NCBI RefSeq assembly: GCF_028858725.1
Contig: NC_084759.1
Coordinates: 135,328,171-135,392,170 of the forward strand
From: Colius striatus
Taxonomy: Eukaryota > Chordata > Aves > Coliiformes > Coliidae
Direction: 5' to 3'
Length of the DNA: 64,000 nucleotides
Shown: positions 35,801-47,520 of the stretch, piece by piece
Numbering within the stretch: the stretch's first letter is position 1
Layout: each line of letters starts with the position of its first letter
The notes under the pieces: model-generated
The model's database searches: none
What the model was told of the DNA's origin: nothing
Seen by the model: the letters and a program-made list of their open reading frames with translations, nothing else
Translations under genes and position numbers: made by a program

Positions 35801-37099
35801 GTTATAAAGTTCAGGGATGCTGTGGTCTGTGTTGATTCTTCTGTCCTAGAAAGAAGTTGCTAAAACTGTGGAGGTTATGCCATCACACTGATGGTGAACT
35901 AGTTGAGCTCCGTGACCTCTACTTTGAGGCAACTTCATGTCAGTTCTTTGGATGTCGGCAATATAGGATATGTCTGTTGAATTTAATTGTTTTTTAGGTC
36001 TTGATGATGTTATTGTTGCTCTATAGGATAATCGGAGCTACAGTTCTAGATTTGAAATTCCCTCTTTTTTTTTTTCAGTTCTGATTAAAGCACACTGTTT
36101 AGCCCATTGCCACAATGGTGGTGGAAGAGTAGAGAATATAATGGGACAGCATGTTTAAACATAGGAGGTGAAATACTCAATTCTTTGTCTATGTGATATT
36201 CTGTGATGGGAGAAATACTGTTGTCTGGTTGGAAAGATGGTAGTAATGAAAGTGAGGGTGATGTTGTAGGGCAGGAGACTGATGTAGTCTTCAGGAGGTA
36301 GTCTTCAGGTCTTGAGGAAGACCTCATTAGCAGATAGAAGAAAGATGCCTACTGTTCTGTCAAATGCGAACACAGTCTAGGTAGGGCTGCGTGACAACTG
36401 GAATACATGTGCATGGTGTGAATGCTGCCCCTGCAGCCTTTCTGTTTCACTGTGAATCTGCACCTGCCTAGGAGGTGCAGTCTTCGGCTCCAGTGTAATA
36501 ACTGCAAACACAGGGACAAGAACTGTGGTACAAAATTTCACTGAAGCCGCTGAGGGCTTGTAGGTGTAGGAGGTTGCTTGCCTACTTTTGATTTCAGGAT
36601 CTGGGCCTTCGCTGGCACAAATTCTTCTGAATTGCTACTCCTGGAATCTGTTATTTCTCAATCTTTCAAACGTGCCAGAACTTGGCTGGCAATATGCTAT
36701 TCTTACTGGACAGGAGGATATAAAGCTTTAATAGAAACCTCTCTGATCAAACTGATCATTTGATTAGATTGTTTCCCAGGGAACTGATTTGGTGTAATAA
36801 TCACAGCAAATGGAAATGGCTCTTGCTTCACCAAGGTAGGGTTGTTCTGCTGCAGATCTGCTCATCGGTGGGATTCTTTGATCAGTGTTCAAGGATTATG
36901 CTAATGGAAGTTAGCTGGTGTGTAACCAGGTGTTGAGTAGATATTACCCTCTCAAGTACATTTTTGATGAGGGAATGAAGATGAAATAAGAGTCTGTATT
37001 TTCGCTCTTGTCGTTTGAGTAATAGTGACATTCTCCCATAACTTTTGGAAAATCTAACCTCTGAAATATCTGAAGTAATACATGCAAGTGAGATAAACA

Positions 37100-37255
37100 G
37101 AGAATGTGGGAGGCACTAGGACGTTAGAATAGGTGACCTGGGTTCTATTTGCAGCTCTCATACTGATTTTTATGTCCATTTAAGAAGTTTACATACAACT
37201 TCCTGTGCCTTATTTTTCTATACAATGGGGATAATAGTATTTCCTTTGTTTAAAA
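37100..37255 (+). repeat. MIR SINE, well preserved
   Basis: Three segments fall in MIR order: GTGACCTGGGTTCTATTTGC followed by AGCTCTC; then AAGAAGTTTACATACAACTT; then CCTGTGCCTTATTTTTC and ATACAATGGGGATAATAGTA. The last matches the MIR hallmark TGTAAAATGGGGATAATA. It is the clearest SINE in the window. Confidence 0.75.
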
Positions 37256-38738
37256 ATAGTAATCTGTAATCCTGGGACAATGTGCTATTTCAGTTAAAAG
37301 TGCTGTGCATGCATATCAACCTGTGTAGCTCCCTTGTGATAGGACATACGCTCTCTCCTGAGTTTCAGATGGGAAGTTGTCTGGTGCTCCTTCACCGTGG
37401 TACAGTCAGACACTCCCCCCACTCCCACCCTCAGTCCAAGTTCCTCTTGATCTGAGGGTAGGAAACCAGACCAGAAGGGTTTAACATAGTGCTGACCTTT
37501 GCAGATGAACTGCAGCTGCTGGTCCCAGCTGCAAATGAGAGAATTGGGGTGGAGAGAACTGCTGCTAGTCAGAAGGTAGAAAAGGGCCTATATTACAAAA
37601 ATTAGGGGTCTTTATGCTCATTTGCCTCCCGAAAAGCCCATTGTACTTAATTTTCCTCCTTGCCACCTAGGGAAGGAGGAGACCTTTCTAAGCTTGAAGG
37701 TATTCTGGAAAAGATAAAGACCATCCTCTGTAATGAGAGCAAACAGAGCACAGATTGTGCAGAAGAAGTACCTGAATATCAACTGACTTTCCCATATTGA
37801 AGAGTCATCTATGCCTGACATGCTTTTGAACCAACTCTGACTTCAGTTCAAGCTAAAACAAGGAGCTGTCTTTCTCTGAATTCAACTTCTGTTCACTTAA
37901 ATGGAAGTTTTTTTCCTGGGGACCTGAGACACTTCTCCCATAAATCTGTGTTTTTTTCAGATACATTTTTGTAGGGTGTGCAGAGAGAAGCTTAATTGGT
38001 TTGTGTAAAGTCTAGGAGTCAGACACTCTAAAAAATGTTCCAGAAATAATATCATTACCCATTTTTACTGTCAAACCTTGATTCCTTAGAGACCTAGAGG
38101 GCTGACAGCCTCTTTTTAATGTGACATTCGGTTTTTACATCTCTACCCAAAGATCTGAAAACAGACTATATGTTCACTGTAATTATGAGTCAGCCTGTAC
38201 TGACGGTGACTCAAATATGCAACTCTGGCACCTGTTTCATGTCTGTCTGGGGTTTGGATAGCGCTGATGGTGGCACATAGAGCAAAGGTAAACACGAATG
38301 CCTTCCTTCCCAGAAGCTATTTGTTCATTGAGTTGGAAGATAAAGAACAAAAGCTGCTATAAAAAGGTGTTTACAAAATTGTGGCTGTAATAGTGGGGCT
38401 TTGTAGGGGGTGTCTTCCATCACTTACTTCATAGAGGGAGCAGCCTAAGGACTGGATGCCAGTGACTCTAGTGCTTTCTTTGACATCTTATTTTGCCTGT
38501 TCTATGCACATTCAGGGAAAAGGAGGAGGAGGAATGAAATTAGCTAATTGTATTAACACTGGTGAGGCTCTTTGTCAATGAAAAAAATACTGTTTATGTG
38601 CTTTGATATTATGGTTACCCAGGGAAAAAATGTACTCTAGAAAAAAGTGTTCTGCATCTTGCCCAGCCATGCAACTGCAGACGTGAAGGGGAGAGGGAAA
38701 TCAAGGCACCACTTTGTGCTTGTGAACAAGGAGGTACC

Positions 38739-38767
38739 AATTTAGGTACATACAATTTAGGTACATA
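38739..38767. repeat. Short tandem duplication
   Basis: AATTTAGGTACATA is present twice, about 15 bp apart start to start. It is a small local duplication without evident function. Confidence 0.6.
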
Positions 38768-40223
38768 ATGCTGGTTTTAATTTACCCTGGCAAATTTGCA
38801 ATGTATGCCTGCAAATAACACCTCCAAACCCAGAATTGGTTGCTTAGCTTTCCCATGTATATTATTACCTAAAGTAAGTAATTACTGTTGTGTGAAGCCT
38901 GGGTCAGGAGCCAGTGCTGCATGAAATAGGCCTGCACAGGTATTTCTTAAGTGTGACTGCTGATGTGCATATTCATGTGAAAAATAAGTTCAAGTGTAGG
39001 GAAGTGCTCATCACTGAGTATTGCATTTGGTCCTATCAGGTAAGAAAAGGCATTTCACACCTCCTCAGGACAGTTGTGACACATCAGGCTTGACAAAGGG
39101 ACTAGTATTACCAAAGAAAAAGGTACAGTTTCCAAGGATGGGGTTTGAAACCAGTTCTTTAAGAAGAGGTCTGTCATTACTGGAAGCAGAGCCAAGATGG
39201 GATAAGTGAGATATGAATCTGAGCAAGTCCCCAGACAAACCCCAACCAAAGGTAAAACTACAGAGCTGATGTGGTTCTACTGCCTGCAAATGCTGCCTGA
39301 AGGCAGGAGTGTGCACAAGAGTCCTGGTCCTGTGAATCAGGGTGGATCTACAGCTTATCAGCTTATGAGGAAAGATGGGAAAAAAACATGATTTAGGGAT
39401 TTAATAATGGGATAAACGGTTTTCTTTCTGTTTTCTTTGTCACCTCTGCCTTTATAAATCTTTACAACATATTATGGATTTTGCATTTTTTACATCAATG
39501 CTCTTATTTGTTTTTACCTTACTATGGCTTATATTAAAAACAATTGCAAGGTAAGGATCTACCATCAAGATATACCCTACCTGCATGAGTGACAGTCTTA
39601 AATTCAGGGTACTAGAACACTGTCACTGTGCCCAATAGCTCAAAATTTTTCTGCAGGTTAGCCAAAAGCTCTCCAGTGATCCACACGGGCCTGTTTATGT
39701 CTCAATTCAGGAGTCCAGGTACAAGTGTTTTCTGGTTGCTGGCATTAGTCATGATAGAACAATGCCAGAAGCCTATAGCTAATGGAAGGGATTTTATGGT
39801 TGTGGTAGAATTGCGTAGCACCTGGATTTGTTTGCCAGTTAGCATGAATCACAGTCTGTTCCTGATAAGTCCAGAGATAGCTGTAGCGTTTCAGTGACAG
39901 AAAGAGAAAATTACAGGAGTTTTGTTTTTCCTGTTTGTTTTGGGTGTACACCTTTGCTAGCAGAAAAATATAGTTTCAAGAAGCAGCATTCTTCCAGGGA
40001 GGTGAGGCAGAGTCACAGAGGAAACCTTGCAGAGAGAAGAGTATGCTTCTGCTTACTAAAAGAGGTCCTTGTTTGTGTTTCTCGGGCAACAGAAGATACC
40101 ATCTTGTACCTCCCATGTGTCACAAAGAGCATTGTGATTGGGAAGGAATAACCCCTTTGCAAACAAACAACTTGGTGCTAGTGGACAAGTTGACCATTAG
40201 CCAGCAATATGTCCTAGCAAGTT

Positions 40224-40748
40224 GAAGGAGGTAATCCTTCCTCTCTGTTCAGCATGGATAAGACACAACTGGAGTGCTGGGTCCACTTTTGCAATCCCCA
40301 GCATAAGCTACACATGGAAATACTACAGCGAGTCCAGCAAAGGACTGCTAAGATAATTAGGGGATTTGAGTATCTGTCATACAAAGAGAGGCTGAAAGTG
40401 TTGGGCTGAGGAGACTTGGTGGATTTTAACTGACAAGAAAGTATGAAGAAAATGGAGCAGGGCTTTTTGCAGTGGTGGCCAGTGACAGGACAGGAGGTAA
40501 CAGGCACAAACTGCAATACAAGAGAACCAATCTTAAACATTAGAAGAAGCTGGGGGTTTTTTTGGTGGGTTGTTTTGGTTTGTGTTTTTTTTTTTTACTG
40601 TAAATGTATCAAACAGGCTGCTCAGAGAAGTTGTGGAATCTCTGACCTTTGAGATGTTCAAAACCCAACTAGTCATGATCCCGAACAACCTGCTCTAGGA
40701 GGCCCTGCTTTAAGCAGAGGGTTGGACCAGATGATCTCCAGGGTGCCC
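40224..40748 (+). mobile_element. CR1 LINE 3' fragment, older subfamily
   Basis: Plus-strand CR1 with words such as CAACTGGAGTGCTGGGTCCA, CAAAGGACTGCTAAGATAAT, TCATACAAAGAGAGGCTGAA and the near-terminal GGGTTGGACCAGATGATCTC. The final ATTCTATGA tail is missing. A G/T-rich insert (about 40553-40600) interrupts the region where other copies read directly on. It is more diverged than the 'GGTAGGGG' copies. Confidence 0.75.
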
Positions 40749-40912
40749 AGAGAAGCGATTAGCTTCCTGTAAAAGCAGCTAGACAAATCACCATGTGCTG
40801 TGTTGGAATATGTGTGGAATCAATGAATTTGGCTCTGAAAAGTTTAAAAAGCTCTTCAAAGAGATATTGATGGTGTGAGGAAAAGCCATACTGAACTCAC
40901 AGTGTTGCTGAT

Positions 40913-40974
40913 TGCTTGTGACCATAAAGAGGCTGTTGGGTCAGGTGCTTGTGACCATACAGAGGCTATTGGGC
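40913..40974. repeat. 33-bp imperfect tandem duplication
   Basis: TGCTTGTGACCATAAAGAGG plus CTGTTGGG (40913-40940) is repeated at 40946-40973 with two substitutions. The period is 33 bp, with two units. Confidence 0.85.
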
Positions 40975-41545
40975 ACGTTTATGCCTGGTCAGGTAGCCAT
41001 GATTTGGGATAGACAAAAGCATCTTTAGCTTAACCATCTGGTGGTGTGGTAAAAGGGACTAAAATCAAAGCACGCAACGTGGAAGGTTTAAGCTGCGATA
41101 AGTCAGATGTGGAAAAAGCAGACACTCACCAGAAAGCCTCAGAAGCAAGGCTTGGGAAGGCCAGCGGAAATATGGGAACCAGGGACAAGGAGTCAGCAGG
41201 TTGAGAAGGATACATTGCAACAGAGGCAAATTAGCATCGAGCACCTCGGGAGCAGCTCACCTGTTGCATCATCTGTCTGCAGGGGACTGTGTTACAGAAG
41301 AAGACTGCTGTCAGGTTGATATCTCAGGGTGATATCCCGCATCTTTCGAAAGGCTGGGTGATGGCTTCATGTTACCTGCATTAACTCTCACAATGAGAAA
41401 GAACAGGTTTGACTGTTTTCAGGCCTTTAAGTCCCTCATGAGTGTTACTTACAGAACCTTCTTTTGCCAAAGTTTTGCACTTTTCCAGGCACACTTCACC
41501 AGAAAATCTGAAGTTTCCAGAACTGAAAGGTTGCAAGTATCATCC

Positions 41546-41723
41546 AAGGGTGAGGGAGCCCTGGCACAGGCTTCCTAGGGAGTCTCCTTCCTTGGAGGTC
41601 TTCGAGACCCATCTGGATATGTTCCTGTGTGACCTGATCTAGGTGGACCTGCTTCTGCAGGAGGGTTGGGCTGGATGATCTCTAAAGGTCCCTTCCAACC
41701 CCTACCATTCTATGATTCTATGA
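41546..41723 (+). mobile_element. CR1 3' tail
   Basis: About 180 bp of plus-strand CR1: GAGGGAGCCCTGGCACAGGC, TGTGACCTGATCTAGGTGGA, CTGCTTCTGCAGGAGGGTTG and the full terminus ATTCTATGATTCTATGA. It belongs to the same 'CCAACCCCTACC' type as the copies at 2420 and 56224 and looks relatively young. Confidence 0.92.
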
Positions 41724-44479
41724 TCATGTGAGTATATGTTTAATCTCTTAGCACAGATATGAAATTAGTAACAGTAAGTTAGAGAGCAGTAAGTAACCAC
41801 AAATTTTGCCTAAACAGGGGACCAAAAGGAAGGAAATCTGAAGTTAGTTACTCTCTTCAAGAACATATCCAAAGAGACCAAAAGCCCTTTGCTCTTTCTC
41901 CCCTCCCTACATCTAGGTGACAAGCTGTAGAAACTTCCTAAGAAATACATTTGGACATTTAGTCCTAGAGTACATCCTGTGTCTTTAGACTGTGTTCAGA
42001 TAGGAAAATCTCAGTCTGGAAAGATATTGTAGCTTTTGTATTTTTCCCCACATTTATGTATGTACCCTATAATTACCTTCAATTTATATTTCAGGCAGGC
42101 AGCTGGATTGAATTCTTCCATTTCCACCGATTCCTTCCCCCTCCAATATCGATCGGAGAGCAGTTTCATAATTTCACATTGATTAGCCAGGCTCAGTCAC
42201 CTTCTGGGCTTGACCCCTGATAAACTGGTCACCCATGAAGATTTAACCCGCTCTTTGCCTTTCTCAGCAATGTGCTGACCTCAGTCTGAGGTGTGCCCTC
42301 TCTAAATGTATAGATGTGTGAACTGATGACCATACATCACATACATCATACCGCACAGTCACATCTAGGATCCATGCATCGAGCTCTCATGGCAGCTGGC
42401 CACTCTGGCTGACAAAGGGTGTGGGGTGAAGAACATTCTATGAGAGACAACTCTACAAACAAACAATTGGTGTTTGTGCTGCATGTGTGGGCTGCTCAAG
42501 TGTTTTAAAAGGCTTTCCAAAACATAGAAGTGTTTCAGAAGCAGTGGTGTGCTTTGTCCAGAAGCAGAAATGAGAGGACAGAAAGTTTTTCATATTGTGG
42601 ATACTCCAGTACCTAATTAACAAGAAAGACACGATCCACATCTTGGCCCTCTTGGCAAGATCTAGGGAGTCCAAGGGGACACAAGGCAGCTCCTTGAGCC
42701 ACAGTTTGTATATATGGAAAACTGCCACTGAAGTCATAACTTTTTGTGCTGAAAAACTTATCAGTGTGCTGAGAGAAATTTAATCCTTCCCATATACACA
42801 CCAACAAACAACATGATCCCACCCATGAATGTGCAAACAAATGTGTAAGCTATGCCAAGTATTTCTCCTTCTAGCTGCCAAGTAAGAAAGGGAGACTTAC
42901 TTCTATTTTCAAGTACTTGGGAGGTGCTCCAATACTACAGCTAAGGGGGCTATATAATACCTAGACTCAAGCTGAAAGAACTCCAGCAGCAGGTCAAAGG
43001 CTGGCCGGAATAGCTGAGTGGTGAGATTCTCCTTCTAAACGATGTTAGCAGACCTATACCTTCTGCTTTAAGTGAATGCACACATCAACCTCCTTGAGCA
43101 TAGCTACCTTGCTAATTGCAAACAGGCTGCATATAGCTTAACTGCTCTCCCACAGCTTTGTCCTGCATAAAACCCAGCCAGTTAAAACGTAGCCCAAACC
43201 TTGCTCAGCCATCCCTCTCCTTAGTGGATTCTATTTTGGTTTGTGGCTAGATGTACGGACTGAGCTGTTTTGTTTCATTGGATAGAAGCTTGAAGAAAAG
43301 GCTTGTTGTTCTGAATGAGAGGTGTGTTATGTGACACGCTGTAGGAAGGATGTGTGCTTGGAAGGGCTGATGTGCAGGAGACATTAGTAGGGTGTGTACT
43401 GCATAGAAGGGGGAACTCAGACACAGGAGGAAGGAGACAGGGAGGGGAGAGCAATAGAGGTTGGGGGTGGAACGAGAGACTAAGTCTTTCCCATTTCAGG
43501 TATTAGCTTGGCCCAGCCTTGACACAAAATAGCAGTGCCGGTAGACCTTAGTAATCTGATATTTGGTGGGCTTTCTGATGTGATGTAAAGGGACTTTTGC
43601 TACACAGCTAATTTGTAAGTGCAAATATTTGAGGATAATAAATGACTCAGTAATGACAATTGAAGTTAGTGGTAGCAATTGGACTTACAAATGTCCCTGC
43701 TGGATGTAAAACACTTGAAGATAAACTGAGTCCTTTGGGTTACCTAAGGGGGTGAAAACTGCTCTTAAATGCTGATTTGATCACCTTAAAAGACTTTGAT
43801 CTTAAGATCCTAATGAGCTGAACTGAAGGTAGAACATGTCCTGAGAGGCAAATCTGTCAAAGCCATCCTTCTTTTCTCTTAAAATTTTGCAGGGCTGAGA
43901 TCAATTAGTGTATTGAATCCCATCACTTCTTTACAATGGTCTCCTATGGGTGGTTCTGTGGCAGGAGGTGCTCTTAGCTCTGGCCCAGTCAGTGTCCTAA
44001 AGGGTTTCCTGATCTGGATTAGGAGCAAGAGACATGTACCACTTTTTATACCAAATCTAGATCTCTCTTATTGTCAAGAAAATGGCAGCTACTCTTTTAG
44101 GACAGCCTTGCACTTTGCTGGTACAAGACAGCAGCCAGACTTGAATTTGGCCCACAACATTAAAAGGAGTCTAAATCACAGAAGGGAGATTGTGTAGCAG
44201 AAGCAAACAAGAGGGTGTAAGTTGAAGACCAGAAATGGACCTTCCTGTTTGCTCTGCCTGCTCCACACCTTTTCTGGCATCCTGCTTAGCTATACCAGTG
44301 GCTTAGCTCCTAGGCTCCCTGGAACAACTAATGCACATTCTGGCAGGATTGACTCAGCCCCTCTGTAATTTTGAGGTCGAATGAAACTGTAAAACCAAAG
44401 ATTTTGTGGCAAAGTGTTTGCCCCAGTATGCTTGACCAAAATTGTCCTGATGCTTTTTGTATGTGGCATGCTAAGCTAA

Positions 44480-44720
44480 CTGGTGTCCTCTCATTGGATC
44501 TTCATTTCTTCTAATGTATTAATTATTTTAATTACTTTACCACCTCACTACTACTGAATTAGTCACATGTTTTGAGGGAGGCAATGTGGCAAATATTTAC
44601 TATCCACATCTTCAGCAAGTGCTAATTGATGTAGTTCTATTGTCATTCCTGGAGCTCTGATGATATATATGAGGTGAAGATCTGCTCATTAAACAGAACC
44701 ATTAAAATTCACAACATTGC
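44480..44720. promoter_or_regulatory. Candidate conserved enhancer-like block
   Basis: It is rich in homeodomain-type cores (AATGTATTAATTATTTTAAT, GCTAATTGATG, CATTAAACAG, CATTAAAATTC) in complex, non-repetitive AT-rich sequence. Vertebrate conserved enhancers often have this texture. There is no direct evidence of conservation. Confidence 0.22.
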
Positions 44721-45404
44721 CTCAATATTAGTTTTTAAGGATTATTAGCTGAGATGGATTATTTACTCTTGAATATGAAACAGGCTTGTGGGCAATTTTT
44801 AAAGGATAAATATGAAATATCTTTTATTCTGTGTCAGTCCGGAAGCAGGTTGATGGGGATTTTGTTACTCTTCTTTAAAAAATACATGGATGTCAAAATG
44901 TGACCCAACCCATGCTTTTTAAAACTCTCACTTTAACTTTCTAAACTTAAAAACAACCTCCTATGTTTCATTTTTGAAAAATAAAATATTTCTAAAAATA
45001 TTCTCCTGAACTGAAAGCTCTGTCTGCCAAAATTCAAGTCTTCAAGTATGCTGTTGTAGCCAAGTTACAAATCCATGAAAAATAGATTTATCACCTAAGT
45101 AGAAATTAACTTGAACATCCCTCAGCCAAGATCCACATAATTACTTTATGTTTCAGGATGAAATGTCTGTTTTTCTCCCTTTTCCTTCCCAGCTCTTGTA
45201 AAGGCTGCCTACAAAAGCTAGGTGTAGAGACAAATGCTTTTTAAAAATATGTCATAACTCAGGTTGTTAAAAGATAAAGCTTTCTCACATAAAAACAGCT
45301 CAAAGCAACTTATCATTCAGTTCTTTTCTCCAAAGGTCTTCCATGCTCTAAACAAAATAATAAAACCTAACTTATTATATTGCCAAATACGGTGGTGAGT
45401 AAGT

Positions 45405-45480
45405 GGACTCTTGAGCAATCGCAGCAGCAGCATTTAACTGGTTGCTCGGGAGTCCATTTAGTTGTGTTTCTGCAAATAAA
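45405..45480 (+). other. Hairpin followed by AATAAA, possible LTR R region
   Basis: GGACTCTTGAGCAA (45405-45418) pairs with TTGCTCGGGAGTCC (45442-45455) over 14 bp, two pairs being G-U only in plus-strand RNA, with a 23-base loop. AATAAA follows at 45475-45480. A stem close to the poly(A) signal is seen in some retroviral R regions, and later CTCCTCGGGAGTTCC-type sequence is reminiscent of U5. However, no LTR ends, target-site duplication or primer-binding site could be found. Confidence 0.28.
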
Positions 45481-46360
45481 GTTTCAGTCCCATGTGTTCT
45501 CCCTAAGTCTGTGGGACCCCTGGTAAGAACATCTAAATCACTCTTTTGATGTTCTCCTCGGGAGTTCCTGGCTGTGAACCCCACTCTGAAACCCCTTATA
45601 GTGGTTTTCCAGCACATACAGCTACCTTTATGGTACCTCATATACTTTGTGTCCCAGTCTAGCTCGTGTTCAACTCTGAAGTCAAAAGTAAAGAGAGTCA
45701 TTAACAAGTAGCTTTGTCCTTGGAATGTGGCTTACACAGCTCTTGGGGAGCCTCAGTACTCTTGCAGCCCTCCCCAGGACCCTGCTGCAGCATGTCTTTT
45801 CAAGTCTGTTGCTGAGGTCACCAAAGTTCAGAGGCTCCACCAGCAGTAAGCACAGAGTTTTGAACTGAGCTACCATATTTCTAACAGTAAAAATGAGGAT
45901 GGGGAAGACAAAGGTCAAAAACGTTGCATAACCTTGGATGACCCCTTCCATTAGCCACCAGGTGTAACTGGGAATGCCTGGGAAGGAGTATGCCCCAGGC
46001 AAATCCAACTTTGAGCTCTGGGTATCCCAGCTATCCACCCATCTCATCTTGGAAACCCTCCTACACTTCCCAGTAAGAGTCCACATCTGCCAATACTTCT
46101 GTTTCAGTTGTCTAACACTGCCTGTCACAAAGAAGTCTGTCCCTCTGCTCCCGCTGTAGAGCCCTTCTGCCCTTTCAGTTTTCTGCTTCTTCTTCCTTCT
46201 ATCAGGATGATCCTTTTCCCACCAGCACACTCCAGTCCTTCCTAAGCCCAATTCCCCTTCCTCTGAATGTGCCCCAGAAGCTCCAACCTTTCACTAATAA
46301 TTCACTGCCTATATCTTCTTAGCTCCTCCAGCTCTGCCTGCTGAAACACCATTACCTCAC

Positions 46361-46582
46361 ATGTTGGCTCTCCTTGCCTGCTACCTGCTGCTGTCATACT
46401 GCTGCCTGCCAGGCTCAGCCAGAAATGCCAAAACCATGGACCTTCTCATGGGAACTGCAGAAAACTTGGCTCAGATTGCACTTCCTACAAGTGTGTCCAG
46501 ATGGGATGCTGGGAGAGGAAGAGGGCACATCAGAGGAAAGACTGGATCTGTGGTCACTCTCTTCAAGAGCCTTGTTTGTTGA
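46361..46582 (+). other. 73-codon ORF with signal-peptide-like N terminus
   Basis: It opens MLALLACYLLLSYCCLPGSA, a hydrophobic stretch ending in small residues that could be a signal peptide, followed by a hydrophilic basic tail. No family is recognised. The ATG context is weak and there is no splice or promoter evidence, so it may be chance. Confidence 0.14.
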
Positions 46583-47419
46583 TTTGGATCATTTTTTTGT
46601 AAAAACTGTAAGTATTTGTCTTTTCCCTTTTTTTTTTTTTTTTTGTCCCCATTGCAATGACTGCAGTATTAAGCTGTTTATATTTTAGTTATTTCTATAG
46701 CAACATGAATTTTGCTTTAAAAGCTGTGGTTTATCTGTGGTATTAACAGCTATAAAATATCACTCATTGAAGGTGTTTAAAAACTCTGGTGAAAAAAAGG
46801 GAAATCGAGGGAAATCATGTTTTGTACAGCTGCACAAAATCGATGACAGCTGGTAGCATAAAAGAGATAATGGAGATAGAATAGGTTTTTCAAGTAAAAC
46901 TACCCAAGATTTAAGTAAGCAATTCCACAGTGTAATTAGCAAGGGAATAACCATCTCTACATAGGAGGAAGTGAGCAATATGGGCTACTACAAGATTGGT
47001 TTTTTATGTAGATCTGTCCATGTGGCCTTAACATAGGCTACTTTGGAAACAGATCAAGTTAAACCACAAAAAAAGGCACTTTTAGTACAGACTAAGAGTG
47101 TCCAAGCGGGCACTTCAACCACAATAGCTAAATTTGTACCCTGTTAAGTGTCACAATAGCTTCTCCTAACAGTAACGCCCAACTCCTACAAGCTAACTTC
47201 AGCTGGGGACAGAGGCTTGAAGGACTCCTGTGATGGAGAGGTGGTTAGTGTCAGCTGTAGGCTAAAAGAGCTTGAAGTGACAGAAGAGGAAGTGACTCAG
47301 ACTAAGAAAAGAAAATCATCCGATGGCATTGTTTATTAAAGGAGGTGGAGGAAAAATATCCACAGTATCATCAGGTCTGTGCAAAATACTTTGAAGGTGT
47401 CAAATTGCTGGTATGAATT

Positions 47420-47520
47420 ACAGAATCACAGAATAACAGAATGATATGAGTTGCAAAGGACCTCGAAAGATCATCTAGTCCAACCCCCCTGCTCGAGTAG
47501 GTCTACACTAGATCAGATCA
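47420..47520 (-). mobile_element. CR1 3' tail
   Basis: Reverse-strand tail ACAGAATCACAGAATAACAG, then GGACCTCGAAAGATCATCTA, GTCCAACCCCCCTGCTCGAG and TAGATCAGATCA. It is about 100 bp and 5'-truncated. Confidence 0.85.

Larger units (their letters stand above)
25527..40223. other. Long unique stretch, intron-like
   Basis: About 14.7 kb with no recognised coding exon. Contents are a 55-bp pyrimidine tract (25855-25909), AT/TA-rich simple sequence (27700-27765), three MIR relics, a T23 run (31231-31253), a TTCC-rich tract (about 33202-33250), a T17 run (33457-33473) and a 13-bp tandem duplication near 38739-38767. A T-tract-plus-CAG acceptor-like site ends at 36078. I see no other structure. Confidence 0.45.
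41724..47419. other. Unique sequence, no gene recognised
   Basis: About 5.7 kb. Contents are an AT-rich conserved-element-like block (44480-44720), a hairpin with a downstream AATAAA (45405-45480), two overlapping minus-strand open frames at 45375-45707 and 45682-46251 (neither starting with ATG, neither recognised), a 73-codon plus-strand ORF with a signal-peptide-like start (46361-46582) and a T17 run at 46628-46644. Confidence 0.45.

Noticed and set aside
43003..43060. tRNA-like A box (TAGCTGAGTGG)
   Set aside because: No matching B box, no cloverleaf stems and no terminal acceptor pairing were found.
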